Assembly: GCF_000383915.1 (NCBI RefSeq)
Contig: NZ_KB912942.1
Location: 7,685,279-7,749,278 of the forward strand
From: Amycolatopsis benzoatilytica AK 16/65
GTDB taxonomy: Bacteria; Actinomycetota; Actinomycetes; Mycobacteriales; Pseudonocardiaceae
DNA: 64,000 nucleotides
Direction of reading: 5' to 3'
Shown here one piece after another: positions 15,239-24,879 of this stretch. Positions within the stretch are counted from its first letter, which is position 1; each line of letters starts with the position of its first letter. Below the pieces are notes generated by a model. It saw only the letters and a program-made list of their open reading frames with translations. It was not told the origin of the DNA and did no database searches. The translations under genes were made by a program, and so were the position numbers.

Positions 15239-16288
15239 GTGAGCCAGGAAATCGACACCCCCCGGCGGCCGATGGTCGACTGGGACCGCGCGGCCGCCAC
15301 CGGCGCGATGCTGGTGCGCGGCGGCCCGCAGATCGCCCGCGGCGAGGCTGACCGCGCGGTGGTCGACCTGCGGGAGCTGACCGCCGAGGCGGAGGAGCAC
15401 GTCCGCGAGCTGACCGGGCTCGGCCGGGATCTGCCGCTGCTGCCCGGCACGGTGGTGGACCGGCCGGGCTGGGTCCGGTCCGCGGCGTCCGGCCTCGGCG
15501 TTCTCACCGGACGGGCGCTGCCCGCGGCTCAGGCCGGTCCGCTCGGGCCGATCCTGGCGTCCGGCGCGGGCGTGCAGACCGGCGTGGTGCTGGCGTTCCT
15601 CGCCTCCCGGGTGCTCGGCCAGTACGACCCGTTCGGCGGCAGCGAGAACCAGGGCGAGCTGCTGCTCGTCGCGCCGAACGTGGTGGCTGCCGAACGTGCG
15701 ATGAAGGTGCCCGCCCGCGATTTCCGGCTGTGGGTCTGCCTGCACGAGTGCACGCACCGGCTGCAGTTCACCGCGGTGCCGTGGCTGCGCGACTACTTCG
15801 CGGACGAGGTGGAGCGGCTGGTGTCCGGTCTCGCGGACAGTTCCGCGGACGGTCTGGCCGAGCTGGTCGGCCGGCTGCCCGATGCGCTGCGCCAGCGAGG
15901 CAAGGGAGCCGGCATCGCGGAGTTGTTGCAGTCGCCCAAGGAACGCCGGGTGTTCGACCGGCTGCTGGCGTTGTCCACGCTGCTGGAAGGGCACGCGGAC
16001 TACGTGATGGACGCGGTCGGCCCGCAGGTCGTGCCCAGCGTCGAGCAGATCCGCGCCCGGTTCACCGCCAGGCGCCAAGGCGGCGGTCTTTTCGACCGGA
16101 TCCTGCGCGCCGTGCTGGGCCTCGACGCGAAGATCCGCCAGTACGAAGAAGGCGCGAAGTTCACCCGGCACGTGGTGGAAGCGGTCGGCATGGACGGGTT
16201 CAACAAGGTCTGGCGTTCGCCGAACACGCTGCCGACTCGCGCCGAGATCGCGGACCCCGCGTCCTGGGTGCGGCGCTTGCACGGGTGA
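15239..16288 (+). CDS. Zinc-dependent metalloprotease-like protein (zincin_2, Rv3626c type)
   Basis: 349 residues from GTG. The motif HECTH (about residues 169-173) gives two zinc-ligand histidines and the catalytic Glu; a downstream LEGHADYV segment may add the third ligand. The family is annotated as an F420-biosynthesis-associated protein, but it is conserved beyond F420 genes and its substrate is unknown. Its TGA overlaps the tilS GTG (GTGA), and the dacB-zincin-tilS-hpt order is kept in mycobacteria. Confidence 0.85.
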   Translation: MSQEIDTPRRPMVDWDRAAATGAMLVRGGPQIARGEADRAVVDLRELTAEAEEHVRELTGLGRDLPLLPGTVVDRPGWVRSAASGLGVLTGRALPAAQAGPLGPILASGAGVQTGVVLAFLASRVLGQYDPFGGSENQGELLLVAPNVVAAERAMKVPARDFRLWVCLHECTHRLQFTAVPWLRDYFADEVERLVSGLADSSADGLAELVGRLPDALRQRGKGAGIAELLQSPKERRVFDRLLALSTLLEGHADYVMDAVGPQVVPSVEQIRARFTARRQGGGLFDRILRAVLGLDAKIRQYEEGAKFTRHVVEAVGMDGFNKVWRSPNTLPTRAEIADPASWVRRLHG

Positions 16289-17256
16289 GCGCGCTCGCCG
16301 CGGTCCGCACAGCGGTCCGTGATTTCCTCTCGACGGCCGCGATGCCCGGCGAAGTGTGCGTCGCAGTTTCAGGCGGTGCAGATTCTCTCGCGCTGGCTGA
16401 GGCGACGGCGTACGTCCTTCGGCACAGTGACGTCCGGACGCGCGCTCTCGTCGTCGACCATGGCCTGCAAGCCGCTTCAGCAGCCGTCGCGGCCGAAGCG
16501 GCGACAGTTGCGAAGGGTCTCGGCATTGACGTGACCGAGGTGCACGCAGTGCACGTCAGTGGCAAAGGCGGTCCCGAAGCCGCTGCGCGCGCTGCTAGGT
16601 ATCACGCGCTGCGCGAAGCACTGCCGCACGGTGAAGGGCTCGTACTGCTCGGCCACACCCAGGACGACCAAGCCGAGACCGTGCTGCTCGGGCTCGGACG
16701 GGGCTCTGGGCCACGGTCGCTGGCTGGAATGCGTCCGCACGATCCGCCGTGGGGCCGTCCCCTGCTCGGCATCACGCGGGCACAGACCCTGCAAGCGTGC
16801 GCAGAGCTTGGTGTCGAGCCGTGGCACGACCCGCACAACGCCGATCCGCGCTTCACGCGTGTGCGGCTACGCAGTGAAGCGTTGCCGTTGCTGGAAGACG
16901 TTTTGTCGGGCGGTGTCTCCGCAGCGCTCGCGCGCACGGCGGCTCAGCTGCGCGAGGACACCGAGGCGTTGGACACACTCGCCGCACGGGTGTACGAGCG
17001 CGCGAGATGCGAAGACGAACTCGATGTGGCCGTGCTCGCGGCGGAGCCCGCTGCCCTGCGCAGGCGGGTTCTCCGCAGGTGGCTGCTGGACTCCGGGGTC
17101 CGCGAGCTGACCGACGCGCATCTGCGTTCGGCCGACGCGCTAGTGGCCCGCTGGCGCGGCCAAGGCGGAGTCTGGCTGCCGGGCAACTTGGAGGCTCGAC
17201 GGCGGCGTGGCAGGCTTTCGCTTGCCGGACCCGAACCCACCACCCGAGGGGAATGA
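16285..17256 (+). CDS. tilS: tRNA(Ile)-lysidine synthase
   Basis: 323 residues from the GTG at 16285, coupled to the gene before it. TilS uses ATP to attach lysine to C34 of the CAU-anticodon tRNA-Ile, an essential decoding step. The PP-loop motif AVSGGADSLAL (about residues 27-37) is intact, followed by DHGLQ and GHTQDDQAETVL, all diagnostic. hpt begins three bases after its stop. Confidence 0.95.
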   Translation: MSALAAVRTAVRDFLSTAAMPGEVCVAVSGGADSLALAEATAYVLRHSDVRTRALVVDHGLQAASAAVAAEAATVAKGLGIDVTEVHAVHVSGKGGPEAAARAARYHALREALPHGEGLVLLGHTQDDQAETVLLGLGRGSGPRSLAGMRPHDPPWGRPLLGITRAQTLQACAELGVEPWHDPHNADPRFTRVRLRSEALPLLEDVLSGGVSAALARTAAQLREDTEALDTLAARVYERARCEDELDVAVLAAEPAALRRRVLRRWLLDSGVRELTDAHLRSADALVARWRGQGGVWLPGNLEARRRRGRLSLAGPEPTTRGE

Positions 17257-17259
17257 CCC

Positions 17260-17814
17260 GTGTACGAGGGCGAGATCGCCTCCGTGCTCATCACCGAGCA
17301 GCAGATCAATGACAAGATCGCGGAGCTGGCGGCGAAAATCGCTGCCGACCACCCGGAAAACGGCCGAGGCGACCTCCTCCTGGTCGGCGTGCTGAAGGGC
17401 GCGGTCATGTTCATGACCGACTTCGCCCGTGCGCTTCCGGTGCCCACCCAGCTGGAGTTCATGGCCGTGTCCTCGTACGGGTCGTCGACCTCGTCGTCGG
17501 GGGTGGTGCGGATCCTGAAGGACCTGGATCGCGACATCGCCGGCCGGGACGTGCTGATCGTCGAGGACATCGTCGACTCCGGGCTCACCCTGTCGTGGCT
17601 GCTGAAGAACCTGGCGAGCCGGAACCCGGCCTCGCTCGAGGTCGTCTCGCTGCTGCGCAAGCCGGAAGCGTCGAAGGTCGAGGTGCCGGTCAAGTACATC
17701 GGCTTCGATATTCCCAACGAATTCGTAGTCGGCTACGGCCTGGACTACGCGGAGCGTTACCGGGACCTGCCCTACATCGGCACCCTGGACCCGCACGTCT
17801 ACACCTCCGGTTAG
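17260..17814 (+). CDS. hpt: Hypoxanthine phosphoribosyltransferase
   Basis: 184 residues from GTG. It salvages hypoxanthine and guanine with PRPP to IMP and GMP. The PRPP-binding loop [14 protein letters not shown] and the purine-contact segment [20 protein letters not shown] are clear. It starts three bases after tilS in the usual tilS-hpt pair, and a hairpin terminator follows at 17824. Confidence 0.97.
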   Translation: MYEGEIASVLITEQQINDKIAELAAKIAADHPENGRGDLLLVGVLKGAVMFMTDFARALPVPTQLEFMAVSSYGSSTSSSGVVRILKDLDRDIAGRDVLIVEDIVDSGLTLSWLLKNLASRNPASLEVVSLLRKPEASKVEVPVKYIGFDIPNEFVVGYGLDYAERYRDLPYIGTLDPHVYTSG

Positions 17815-17823
17815 CCCGGTTGG

Positions 17824-17853
17824 CCCGCTTCGCCGGCCGTCCGGCGAAGCGGG
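17824..17853 (+). terminator. Hairpin terminator after hpt
   Basis: A perfect 13-bp stem (CCCGCTTCGCCGG / CCGGCGAAGCGGG) with a CCGT loop and no T-run. It separates the tilS-hpt operon from the secretion block. Confidence 0.75.
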
Positions 17854-17878
17854 GGAACCCGGATGCGGCAAATCGCGT

Positions 17879-17918
17879 CATAGGTCTCGACCAGGTGCGT
17901 TAACCTATGCGAAGACCT
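17879..17918. promoter_or_regulatory. Nested inverted repeats in the promoter region of the type VII block
   Basis: CATAGGT (17879-17885) pairs with ACCTATG (17903-17909), and interleaved AGGTCT (17883-17888) pairs with AGACCT (17913-17918). The AT-rich GTTAACCTATG could contain a -10 element. A regulator site is likely but unproved. Confidence 0.35.
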
Positions 17919-17987
17919 GATTGCCATGCGGACGGGTGACTCGGCCAAGGTGCGGGCCGCTCGCGCGGGGGAACGGAGAGAGGGCAG

Positions 17988-18356
17988 ATGGGCAACAGCA
18001 GCTCGGCGGATGCCGCGGCGTTCAAGAACGCCGCTGTCAGCGGCCAGGTCGGGATCGATCCCGACGCGGCGCAGACCGTGCTGAAGAAGATCCGGACCGG
18101 CCGGGACGCGATCGAGGCTCTCCTGAACAGCGCGGGCACGCTCGCGCAGCCGCCGAAGCTGGGCGCGAACCCGGTCGGCCAGGCGATCGCGACCAAGTTC
18201 GTGCAGCGTGCCGACGGCGGCGGCGACTCGTACTCCTCCGCTCTGCAGAACCTGCTCGGCCAGTACCAGGCCGCGGAGGAGGGCATCGTCGCGGCGATGG
18301 CCCGCTACCACGAGATCGACCAGTCCGCGGGTGACCCGTTCCGCAACAAGGCCTGA
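17988..18356 (+). CDS. Small helical type VII secretion substrate (PE-like partner)
   Basis: 122 residues, mostly predicted helix, with no signal peptide or membrane segment. Near the C-terminus is YHEID (Tyr107, Asp111), matching the YxxxD/E export motif of type VII (ESX) substrates. It is 23 bases ahead of a PPE-like gene and followed by two EspG genes, the order expected for a PE-PPE-EspG set, so it probably pairs with the PPE-like protein for export. The exact family is not recognised from sequence alone. Confidence 0.65.
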   Translation: MGNSSSADAAAFKNAAVSGQVGIDPDAAQTVLKKIRTGRDAIEALLNSAGTLAQPPKLGANPVGQAIATKFVQRADGGGDSYSSALQNLLGQYQAAEEGIVAAMARYHEIDQSAGDPFRNKA

Positions 18357-18379
18357 CGTCCTAGGGGGATAAGCAAGTC

Positions 18380-19822
18380 ATGGCACCGAACTACGACACC
18401 TCCGCTTCGGGCGGATCGGGTTACGGCAGCTCCGCCCCGACGGGCAGCACCACGCCGGGCGCCACGCCGGCCACCGGGGGGTACAGCTCGGCCTCGCTGC
18501 CCGCGCCGGGCTCGACCGTCGCGATGGGCCCGAACTCGGCCACCGACAGCATCGTCAACTCCGCGCGCAACAGCGCCGGCGGCTTCGAGATGGGCGGCGA
18601 CCGCGCGATCGGCAACCCGCCGAACTGGCAGTCGCAGGAAAGCCAGCAGCTCTACCGGGGCGCGACGACCGACAACGAGCCCGCCACCGCCGAGGCGACC
18701 GGCCAGGCGTGGAAGAAGCACGGGACCGAGCTGAAGCAGGCGTCCAACGACCTGTACAACGCGATCACCGAGCTGGGCAACGTCTGGGTCGGCCAGGGTG
18801 CGGCGAGCGCGCAGGGCGCGCTGGTCGCGATCGCCAACTCGGGCACCCAGGCGTCCGACGCCGCGCACACGATGGCCGACCGGATGGCCCGGCAGGCCGC
18901 CGCGGCCGCCGAGGTCAAGAAGATGCCGGCCCCGCGTGACTACGACCCGAAGCAGGCCATGTCGGCCGCCCTCGCGGGCGGTCCGGCCGCGCTGGCCGCG
19001 GACCAGAAGGCGCAGGCGGACGCGGCGAACGACGTGAAGGCGCAGCAGGTCGCGTTCTTCAACGCCTACACCCAGGCGATGAGCGAGGTGGACAGCTCCA
19101 CCCCGAGCTTCGGCCCGGACTCGCTCGGCATGAAGCCGACCGCGACGCACTTCAACGGCAACTCGTTCAACAGCGTCAACAACATCGGGCACACCGACGC
19201 TCCCGGCGCGCTCGGCGCCCCGGGCAGCTTCGGCACGGTCGGCGCGCACGGCGCGGCGGGTGCTGGCTTCGGCACGCCGGGTGCCACCGGTTCGCACGTC
19301 AGCGCGGACTCGGGCACCTACCAGGCGGCCGGCTTCGAAGGCGGCAGCCTCGGTGCTGGCGCGGGAGTCGGCTCCGCTGCGGCTCCGGCTCCGATCGCTC
19401 CGGCTCCCGCGCCTTCGGGCGGCAGCGGCGTCGGGTCCGCGCTCGGCCTCAGCACGCTCGGCGCGGGTGCCGGGTTCGCCGCGGGCAAGCTGGGCGAGGG
19501 CAACCGCAGCGGCTCGCGCAAGGACGAGGAAGGCAAGACCTCCGCGTCGTCCGAGCACCAGGGGCAGAGCGCCGCGTCGGCGATTCCGCAGCAGCCGCAG
19601 GGCATCGTCCCGGCCGGCGGCACCATCGGCCAGGCACAGGGCGGCATGAGCCCGATGGGCGGCGGCATGGGCATGGGCGGCGCGCACGGGGCGGCCGGCG
19701 AGCAGGAGCAGGAACACACGCACGCTTCGTTCCTGATCGAGCCGGACCCGGACGACGCGTTCGGTGCCAACGAGGCCACCCCGCCGCCGGTCATCGGCGC
19801 GTGGTCGGACGACGAGAACTGA
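18380..19822 (+). CDS. PPE-like type VII secretion substrate
   Basis: 480 residues. An N-terminal Gly/Ser/Pro-rich leader is followed by a helical segment (about 100-230) with a W-x-G turn (NVWVGQGAASA, about residue 135), as in WXG/PPE helical hairpins. The C-terminal half is Gly/Ala/Pro-rich low complexity with a His/Glu-rich end. It probably forms a helical heterodimer with the preceding small protein and is bound by the downstream EspG chaperones. The secretion machine itself is not in the window. Confidence 0.65.
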   Translation: MAPNYDTSASGGSGYGSSAPTGSTTPGATPATGGYSSASLPAPGSTVAMGPNSATDSIVNSARNSAGGFEMGGDRAIGNPPNWQSQESQQLYRGATTDNEPATAEATGQAWKKHGTELKQASNDLYNAITELGNVWVGQGAASAQGALVAIANSGTQASDAAHTMADRMARQAAAAAEVKKMPAPRDYDPKQAMSAALAGGPAALAADQKAQADAANDVKAQQVAFFNAYTQAMSEVDSSTPSFGPDSLGMKPTATHFNGNSFNSVNNIGHTDAPGALGAPGSFGTVGAHGAAGAGFGTPGATGSHVSADSGTYQAAGFEGGSLGAGAGVGSAAAPAPIAPAPAPSGGSGVGSALGLSTLGAGAGFAAGKLGEGNRSGSRKDEEGKTSASSEHQGQSAASAIPQQPQGIVPAGGTIGQAQGGMSPMGGGMGMGGAHGAAGEQEQEHTHASFLIEPDPDDAFGANEATPPPVIGAWSDDEN

Positions 19823-19834
19823 CGGCATTGCACC

Positions 19835-19865
19835 CGGGCGCGTGGCCAGACCGGCCACGCGCCCG
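19835..19865 (+). terminator. Strong hairpin after the PPE-like gene
   Basis: CGGGCGCGTGGCC pairs perfectly with GGCCACGCGCCCG around a 5-base loop. There is no T-run, so it may attenuate or insulate the espG genes from the substrate genes. Confidence 0.7.
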
Positions 19866-19906
19866 CGGGCGTCCTGCGAACAACTCGGGGTAAAGGGGCT
19901 GGTTCG

Positions 19907-20710
19907 ATGCCGAACGCGGAGCTGCTCGCGCCAATCGAGGCGGACTTCTTGTGGGAGTCGGCCGGGATGGGCGAGCTGCCGTATCCGCTGCGGATCCGTT
20001 CGCACGGCGCGACGCTGGACGAACGCTCGTCGCTGCGCGCCCGCACGCTCGGCGCGCTGGCCGACCGCGGGCTCGCCGACGACCGCGGCCGCCCCGCACC
20101 GCACGTCGAGGACTACTTCGGCATTCTCGCTTCGCCGGACGTCAGCCTGGACACCGTCCAGCTGCTCGACCCGAACGGCGAGCCGCTGCTCGCGGTCGCC
20201 GGCAGCGCGAACGGCCGGGCCCTGTTCGCCGTGCAGGACCAGCGCGGCCTGCACCTGCACCCGTGCGCGCCGGACGGGCTCGCCACGGCGATCGTCTCGC
20301 TGCTGCCGGGTGCCCCGCGAGGCACCGAGAAGTCCATCACCGTGCCGCTGGAGCAGCTGGTCGGCGCTTCCGGCGTTGACTTCATGCAGCGCCGCGGCAA
20401 CCAGGTCGACGCCTCCGGGCGGGCCAGCGTGGACGAGGACCGCAAGGCGCTCGCCCGGCTGCACGCCCAGCAGCGGCTGCGCGGCGGCCAGATCGGCGCG
20501 AACGCCCGCAACCGGCTCGGCGGCCGCAGCCGCTCGACCGTGCTGAGCTGGTTCGACACCGAGACCGGCCGCTATTTCACGCAGGCGAGCCAGGGCCACG
20601 ACGGCCGCGACTGGATCACCATCGCCCCGGCCGACCCGGCGACCCTGCGCCACCGGCTCGGCGAGATGCTGGCCAGCGTCTCCGACCAAACCAGCGCAGG
20701 CGCGTTCTGA
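19907..20710 (+). CDS. EspG-family ESX secretion-associated chaperone (copy 1)
   Basis: 267 residues. The opening ADFLWESAGMGELPYPLRIRS and the ending WITIAPADPATLRHRLGEML are typical of EspG-like proteins, cytosolic chaperones that bind PPE partners and keep them soluble before export. It follows the PE-like/PPE-like pair and has a clear paralog directly downstream, roughly half identical by eye over shared blocks (RSHGAT.DER.SLR; LRGGQ..AN.R..LG.R.RS.VL.WFDT.TGRY). Confidence 0.85.
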   Translation: MPNAELLAPIEADFLWESAGMGELPYPLRIRSHGATLDERSSLRARTLGALADRGLADDRGRPAPHVEDYFGILASPDVSLDTVQLLDPNGEPLLAVAGSANGRALFAVQDQRGLHLHPCAPDGLATAIVSLLPGAPRGTEKSITVPLEQLVGASGVDFMQRRGNQVDASGRASVDEDRKALARLHAQQRLRGGQIGANARNRLGGRSRSTVLSWFDTETGRYFTQASQGHDGRDWITIAPADPATLRHRLGEMLASVSDQTSAGAF

Positions 20711-20714
20711 GCGC

Positions 20715-20791
20715 CCCAATGCCACATTGGGTGCATCCGACGCACCGAATGCCACATTGGGTGCGTGAGATGCACCCAATGCCACATTGGG
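20715..20791. repeat. Three 17-base palindromes with an exact 30-base period
   Basis: CCCAATGCCACATTGGG occurs at 20715-20731, 20745-20761 (one change, CCGAATG) and 20775-20791. Each is a 7-base inverted repeat around CCA. The linkers are related too (GTGCATCCGACGCA, GTGCGTGAGATGCA). The array fills the gap between the two espG genes. Confidence 0.9.
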
Positions 20792-20861
20792 GCTCTTGAA
20801 CACTGCGGCTCCGGCGCTACGCTGGGTCGGACACCGAATACCGGAGGGTGAGCAGCACCGG

Positions 20862-21683
20862 ATGCACCAAGAGTTCTTCTCCCCGCTGGCCTTCGACTTC
20901 CTGTGGGAGTCGGCTGAACTGGGCGAGCTGCCCTACCCGCTGCGCGTGCGGTCGCACGGCGCGACCGAGGACGAGCGCGTATCGCTGCGGCACCGCGTCG
21001 ACGCCGAGCTGAAGGCGCGCGGCATCCGGGATTCCCGTGGCCGGCTCGACCCCGACATCGAGGACTGGCTGACGCTGCTCGCGCGCGCCCCGCACTCGAT
21101 CGACGCGCTGCACATCCCGCAGTTCGAGCACCCGCCGGTGGCGCTGCTCGCGGCCGGCGACGAGCGGACCGGAGTGGTCGCCATCCAGGACGCCGACGGC
21201 ATCTGGCTGCGCGAGGTCGCGCCGGACGCGCTCGTCTCCGCGATCGTCGAACTGCTGCCGGGCGGGCCGCGCGGCAGTGAGGCGTCGGTCACGCTTCCCC
21301 TGGACGAGGCGCTGCACACGCCGCCGATCCGGGTCCCGGTCGCCGCGGGCGGCGGCGAGTCCGAGGAAAAGAGCGGTCGTCGGCCGAGACGTCAGTCACT
21401 CAGCGAGCGCGCGAACGTCGACCCGCGGGAGACCTACGGGCTCATCGCGGGCCAGCCGCGGCTGCGCGGCGGTCAGCTGGCAGCGAACAGCCGCTCGCAG
21501 CTCGGCACCCGGCAGCGGTCGCGGGTCCTGGGCTGGTTCGACACCGCCACCGGACGGTATCTGAGCTTGTCACGGCCCGGTTCGGACGGCCGCGAATGGG
21601 TCACCGTCGCGCCCGCCGACCCGGCGACGCTGCGCAGCAGGCTGGGTGAAATGGTGGCTTCGGTGGCGGTCGACACCCGCTAG
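20862..21683 (+). CDS. EspG-family ESX secretion-associated chaperone (copy 2)
   Basis: 273 residues from the ATG at 20862; GGAGG lies 15 bases upstream, a little far. It shares the EspG opening (FDFLWESAELGELPYPLRVRS) and closing (WVTVAPADPATLRSRLGEMV) with copy 1, and has a longer charged middle segment (about residues 160-185). Tandem EspG copies may serve different PPE partners or form heterodimers. It is separated from copy 1 by the 30-base-period palindrome array, so it could have its own promoter. Confidence 0.83.
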   Translation: MHQEFFSPLAFDFLWESAELGELPYPLRVRSHGATEDERVSLRHRVDAELKARGIRDSRGRLDPDIEDWLTLLARAPHSIDALHIPQFEHPPVALLAAGDERTGVVAIQDADGIWLREVAPDALVSAIVELLPGGPRGSEASVTLPLDEALHTPPIRVPVAAGGGESEEKSGRRPRRQSLSERANVDPRETYGLIAGQPRLRGGQLAANSRSQLGTRQRSRVLGWFDTATGRYLSLSRPGSDGREWVTVAPADPATLRSRLGEMVASVAVDTR

Positions 21684-21887
21684 CCCGGCAACCGGTCGGC
21701 CAAGACCGGGAACCCTCGCGCGGGATTGGCCGTTGACCTGCGAGAGGCTCACCAGGCTTCTCCGCCCGCCCGGACGGTACCCTGGTGGGACGGGCGCCCC
21801 AGGCGTCCACGGTTGTCAAGATCGCGATGGCGGGTATCACAGGAGCCGCCCAACCAGGGAGGGTCGAGGCCGCAAGGGCCGAGTCGT

Positions 21888-24293
21888 ATGAACCGGAAGA
21901 GCGTGCTCAGGAACCCACTGCTGTGGATCGTCGCGGGGTTGCTGGCGTTGTTCGCCTACAACACGATCTTCGACAGCAATCGTGGCTACACCCAGGCTCC
22001 TATCTCGACGGCGATGAACCAGGTCGCCCAGAACCACGTCAAGGAAGCCAGCCTCGAGGACAAGGAGCAGCAGCTCAAGCTGCAGCTCACGTCCAAGATC
22101 GACGTCGACGGCGTCCAGACCGACCAGATCATCGCGCAGTTCCCCGCGAATGCCTCGCAGGAGATCTACGACAAGCTGATCGCCGCGAAGGCCGACGGGC
22201 AGCCCGTCAAGTTCACCACCAAGGTCACCCAGCAGAGCCTGCTGACCCAGATCCTGATCTTCGCGATCCCGCTGGCGCTGGTGCTCGGCCTGCTGATGTG
22301 GATGATGAACAACGCCCAGGGCGGCGGGAACCGCGTCCTCAACTTCGGCAAGTCGAAGGCGAAGCAGCTCAACAAGGACATGCCGAAGACGACCTTCGGC
22401 GACGTCGCGGGCGCTGACGAGGCCGTCGAAGAGCTGTACGAGATCAAGGACTTCCTGCAGAACCCGGCGCGCTACCAGGCACTCGGCGCGAAGATCCCGA
22501 AGGGCGTTCTGCTCTACGGGCCGCCCGGTACCGGCAAGACGCTGCTCGCGCGAGCCGTCGCGGGCGAGGCGGGCGTGCCGTTCTACACGATCTCCGGTTC
22601 GGACTTCGTCGAGATGTTCGTCGGTGTCGGTGCCTCGCGCGTCCGCGATCTGTTCGAGCAGGCCAAGCAGAACGCGCCGTGCATCATCTTCGTGGACGAG
22701 ATCGACGCGGTCGGCCGCCAGCGCGGCGCCGGCCTCGGCGGCGGCCACGACGAGCGCGAGCAGACGCTGAACCAGCTGCTGGTCGAGATGGACGGCTTCG
22801 ACGCCCGCGGCGGCATCATCCTCATCGCGGCCACCAACCGGCCGGACATCCTCGACCCGGCGCTGCTGCGCCCGGGCCGGTTCGACCGGCAGATCCCGGT
22901 GTCCGCGCCGGACCTGCTCGGCCGCAAGGCGATCCTCGAGGTGCACGCCAAGGGCAAGCCGATCGCGCAGGGCACCGACCTGACCGGGCTGGCCAAGCGC
23001 ACCGTCGGCATGTCCGGTGCGGACCTGGCCAACGTGCTGAACGAAGCCGCGCTGCTGACCGCTCGCGAGAACGGGCACGTGATCACCGACGTCGCGCTCG
23101 AGGAATCGGTCGACCGCGTGGTCGGCGGCCCGGCGCGCAAGAGCCGGATCATTTCCGAGAAGGAAAAGAAGATCACCGCCTACCACGAGGGCGGGCACGC
23201 GCTCGCCGCGTGGGCGATGCCGGACATCGAACCGGTGTACAAGCTGACCATCCTGCCGCGCGGCCGGACCGGCGGGCACGCCCTGCTGGTGCCGGAAGAC
23301 GACAAGCAGCTGATGACCCGGTCGGAGATGATCGGACGGCTGGTGTTCGCGATGGGCGGCCGCACGGCCGAGGAACTCGTGTTCCACGAGCCGACCACCG
23401 GCGCGTCGTCGGACATCGAGCAGGCGACGAAGATCGCCCGCGCGATGGTCACCGAGTACGGCATGAGCGCGCGCCTCGGCGCGGTGAAGTACGGCCAGGA
23501 GCAGGGCGACCCGTTCCTCGGCCGGTCCGCCGGACGGCAGGCCGACTACTCGCTCGAGGTGGCGCACGAGATCGACGAGGAGGTGCGCAAGCTCATCGAG
23601 ACCGCGCACACCGAGGCGTGGCACGTGCTGAACACCTACCGCGACGTGCTCGACAACCTGGTCATCGAGCTCCTGGAGAAGGAGACGCTGCAGCGCAAGG
23701 ACCTCGAGCGGATCTTCGCGACCGTCGAGAAGCGCCCGCACATCACTGTCTTCAACGAGTTCGGCGAGCGCACCCCGTCGGACAAGCCGCCGATCAAGAC
23801 CCCGGGCGAGCTGGCGATGGAGCGCGGCGAGCCGTGGCCGCCGCCGGAGAAGGCGAAGCCCGTCCTGCAGGCCGCTCCGGCTCCGGCTCCGGCTCCGGTG
23901 GGCACCATGCCCGGCTCGGGCGAGCTTCCGGCCGCCCCGGCCTACCCGGTGCCGGACCCGAACGCCAACCCGTACGCCCCGCCGCAGGCCAACGGCGGCC
24001 GTCCGGCTCCCGGGCCGAACGGAACCGGTCGCTGGCCCCAGCCGTATGGTGGGCAGCAGCCGGGCGGTCCGGCGGGCGGCTACCAGCCCGGTGGCCCGGG
24101 CGGTGCGCAGAGCGGTCCGCCGAACTACGGGGCGCCTCCGGGCTGGACCCCGGCGACGTCCCCGGGCGGCCAGCCGTGGCGCCCCGCCGAAGACCGTCCG
24201 CGTGAGCAGGGCTGGTTCGCCGACGGCGCGAACGGCCAGCAGCCGGACGAGGGGCAGCATCGGCGTGACGTCGACGGACAAGACAAGCAGTAA
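21888..24293 (+). CDS. ftsH: ATP-dependent membrane zinc metalloprotease FtsH
   Basis: 801 residues from the ATG at 21888. Two membrane helices (about 10-27 and 116-138) bracket an extracytoplasmic domain. The AAA module follows with Walker A GPPGTGKT (about 211-218), Walker [12 protein letters not shown] and the second region of homology ([18 protein letters not shown]), then the protease site HEGGH (about 434-438). The last 150 residues are Pro/Gly/Gln-rich, a long tail seen in actinobacterial FtsH. It degrades unfolded membrane and regulatory proteins. folE starts inside its 3' end. Confidence 0.96.
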   Translation: MNRKSVLRNPLLWIVAGLLALFAYNTIFDSNRGYTQAPISTAMNQVAQNHVKEASLEDKEQQLKLQLTSKIDVDGVQTDQIIAQFPANASQEIYDKLIAAKADGQPVKFTTKVTQQSLLTQILIFAIPLALVLGLLMWMMNNAQGGGNRVLNFGKSKAKQLNKDMPKTTFGDVAGADEAVEELYEIKDFLQNPARYQALGAKIPKGVLLYGPPGTGKTLLARAVAGEAGVPFYTISGSDFVEMFVGVGASRVRDLFEQAKQNAPCIIFVDEIDAVGRQRGAGLGGGHDEREQTLNQLLVEMDGFDARGGIILIAATNRPDILDPALLRPGRFDRQIPVSAPDLLGRKAILEVHAKGKPIAQGTDLTGLAKRTVGMSGADLANVLNEAALLTARENGHVITDVALEESVDRVVGGPARKSRIISEKEKKITAYHEGGHALAAWAMPDIEPVYKLTILPRGRTGGHALLVPEDDKQLMTRSEMIGRLVFAMGGRTAEELVFHEPTTGASSDIEQATKIARAMVTEYGMSARLGAVKYGQEQGDPFLGRSAGRQADYSLEVAHEIDEEVRKLIETAHTEAWHVLNTYRDVLDNLVIELLEKETLQRKDLERIFATVEKRPHITVFNEFGERTPSDKPPIKTPGELAMERGEPWPPPEKAKPVLQAAPAPAPAPVGTMPGSGELPAAPAYPVPDPNANPYAPPQANGGRPAPGPNGTGRWPQPYGGQQPGGPAGGYQPGGPGGAQSGPPNYGAPPGWTPATSPGGQPWRPAEDRPREQGWFADGANGQQPDEGQHRRDVDGQDKQ

Positions 24294-24879
24294 AGACGGC
24301 TTCCGCCCGGTCTTCGATCAGGACCGGGCGGAGCGCGCGATCCGCGAGCTGCTGCTCGCCTGCGGTGAGGACCCGGATCGGGACGGTCTCCAGGACACCC
24401 CGGCCCGGGTCGCTCGCGCTTACCGGGAAATGTTCGCCGGCCTCTACCTCGATCCGGACGAGGTGCTGGCGCGGACGTTCGACGAATCGCACGAGGAGCT
24501 CGTGCTGGTCACGGACATCCCGATGTACTCGACCTGCGAGCATCACCTGCTGAGCTTCCACGGTGTCGCTCATGTCGGCTATATCCCGAACGGCGACGGC
24601 AAGGTCACCGGGCTTTCCAAGCTCGCCCGGCTCGTCGACCTCTATGCCAAGCGCCCGCAGGTGCAGGAGCGGCTCACCTCGCAGATCGCCGACGCGCTGG
24701 TGCGCAAGCTGGAGCCGCGCGGCGCCATCGTCGTGATCGAGGCCGAGCACCTGTGCATGTCGGTGCGCGGCATCCGCAAGCCCGGTTCGCGGACCACCAC
24801 GTCGGCGGTGCGCGGGCTGCTGCGCTCGTCGGCGACGTCGCGTGCCGAGGCGATCGAACTGATCCGGGGGCGCCGGTGA
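24265..24879 (+). CDS. folE: GTP cyclohydrolase I
   Basis: 204 residues from a GTG at 24265 that overlaps the ftsH end by 29 bases; GAGGGG precedes it. First step of folate synthesis, GTP to dihydroneopterin triphosphate. The zinc ligands appear in STCEHHLL and [28 protein letters not shown] is the family core. Length matches type I enzymes. The overlap couples folate synthesis to ftsH translation. Confidence 0.96.
   Translation: MTSTDKTSSKDGFRPVFDQDRAERAIRELLLACGEDPDRDGLQDTPARVARAYREMFAGLYLDPDEVLARTFDESHEELVLVTDIPMYSTCEHHLLSFHGVAHVGYIPNGDGKVTGLSKLARLVDLYAKRPQVQERLTSQIADALVRKLEPRGAIVVIEAEHLCMSVRGIRKPGSRTTTSAVRGLLRSSATSRAEAIELIRGRR

Noticed and set aside
11941..15507. A 1188-codon open frame on the minus strand opposite dacB
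   Set aside because: It is antisense to a gene with intact SxxK/SDN/KTG motifs; Arg/Gly-rich composition with no domains is typical of GC-rich shadow frames.
17879..17918. A riboswitch or structured leader before the type VII genes
   Set aside because: The inverted repeats are short and interleaved, with no match to a known RNA class; more likely protein sites.
19835..19865. CRISPR-like or phage-derived repeats near the secretion block
   Set aside because: A single hairpin and a three-copy palindrome array; no repeat-spacer structure and no cas gene anywhere in the window.
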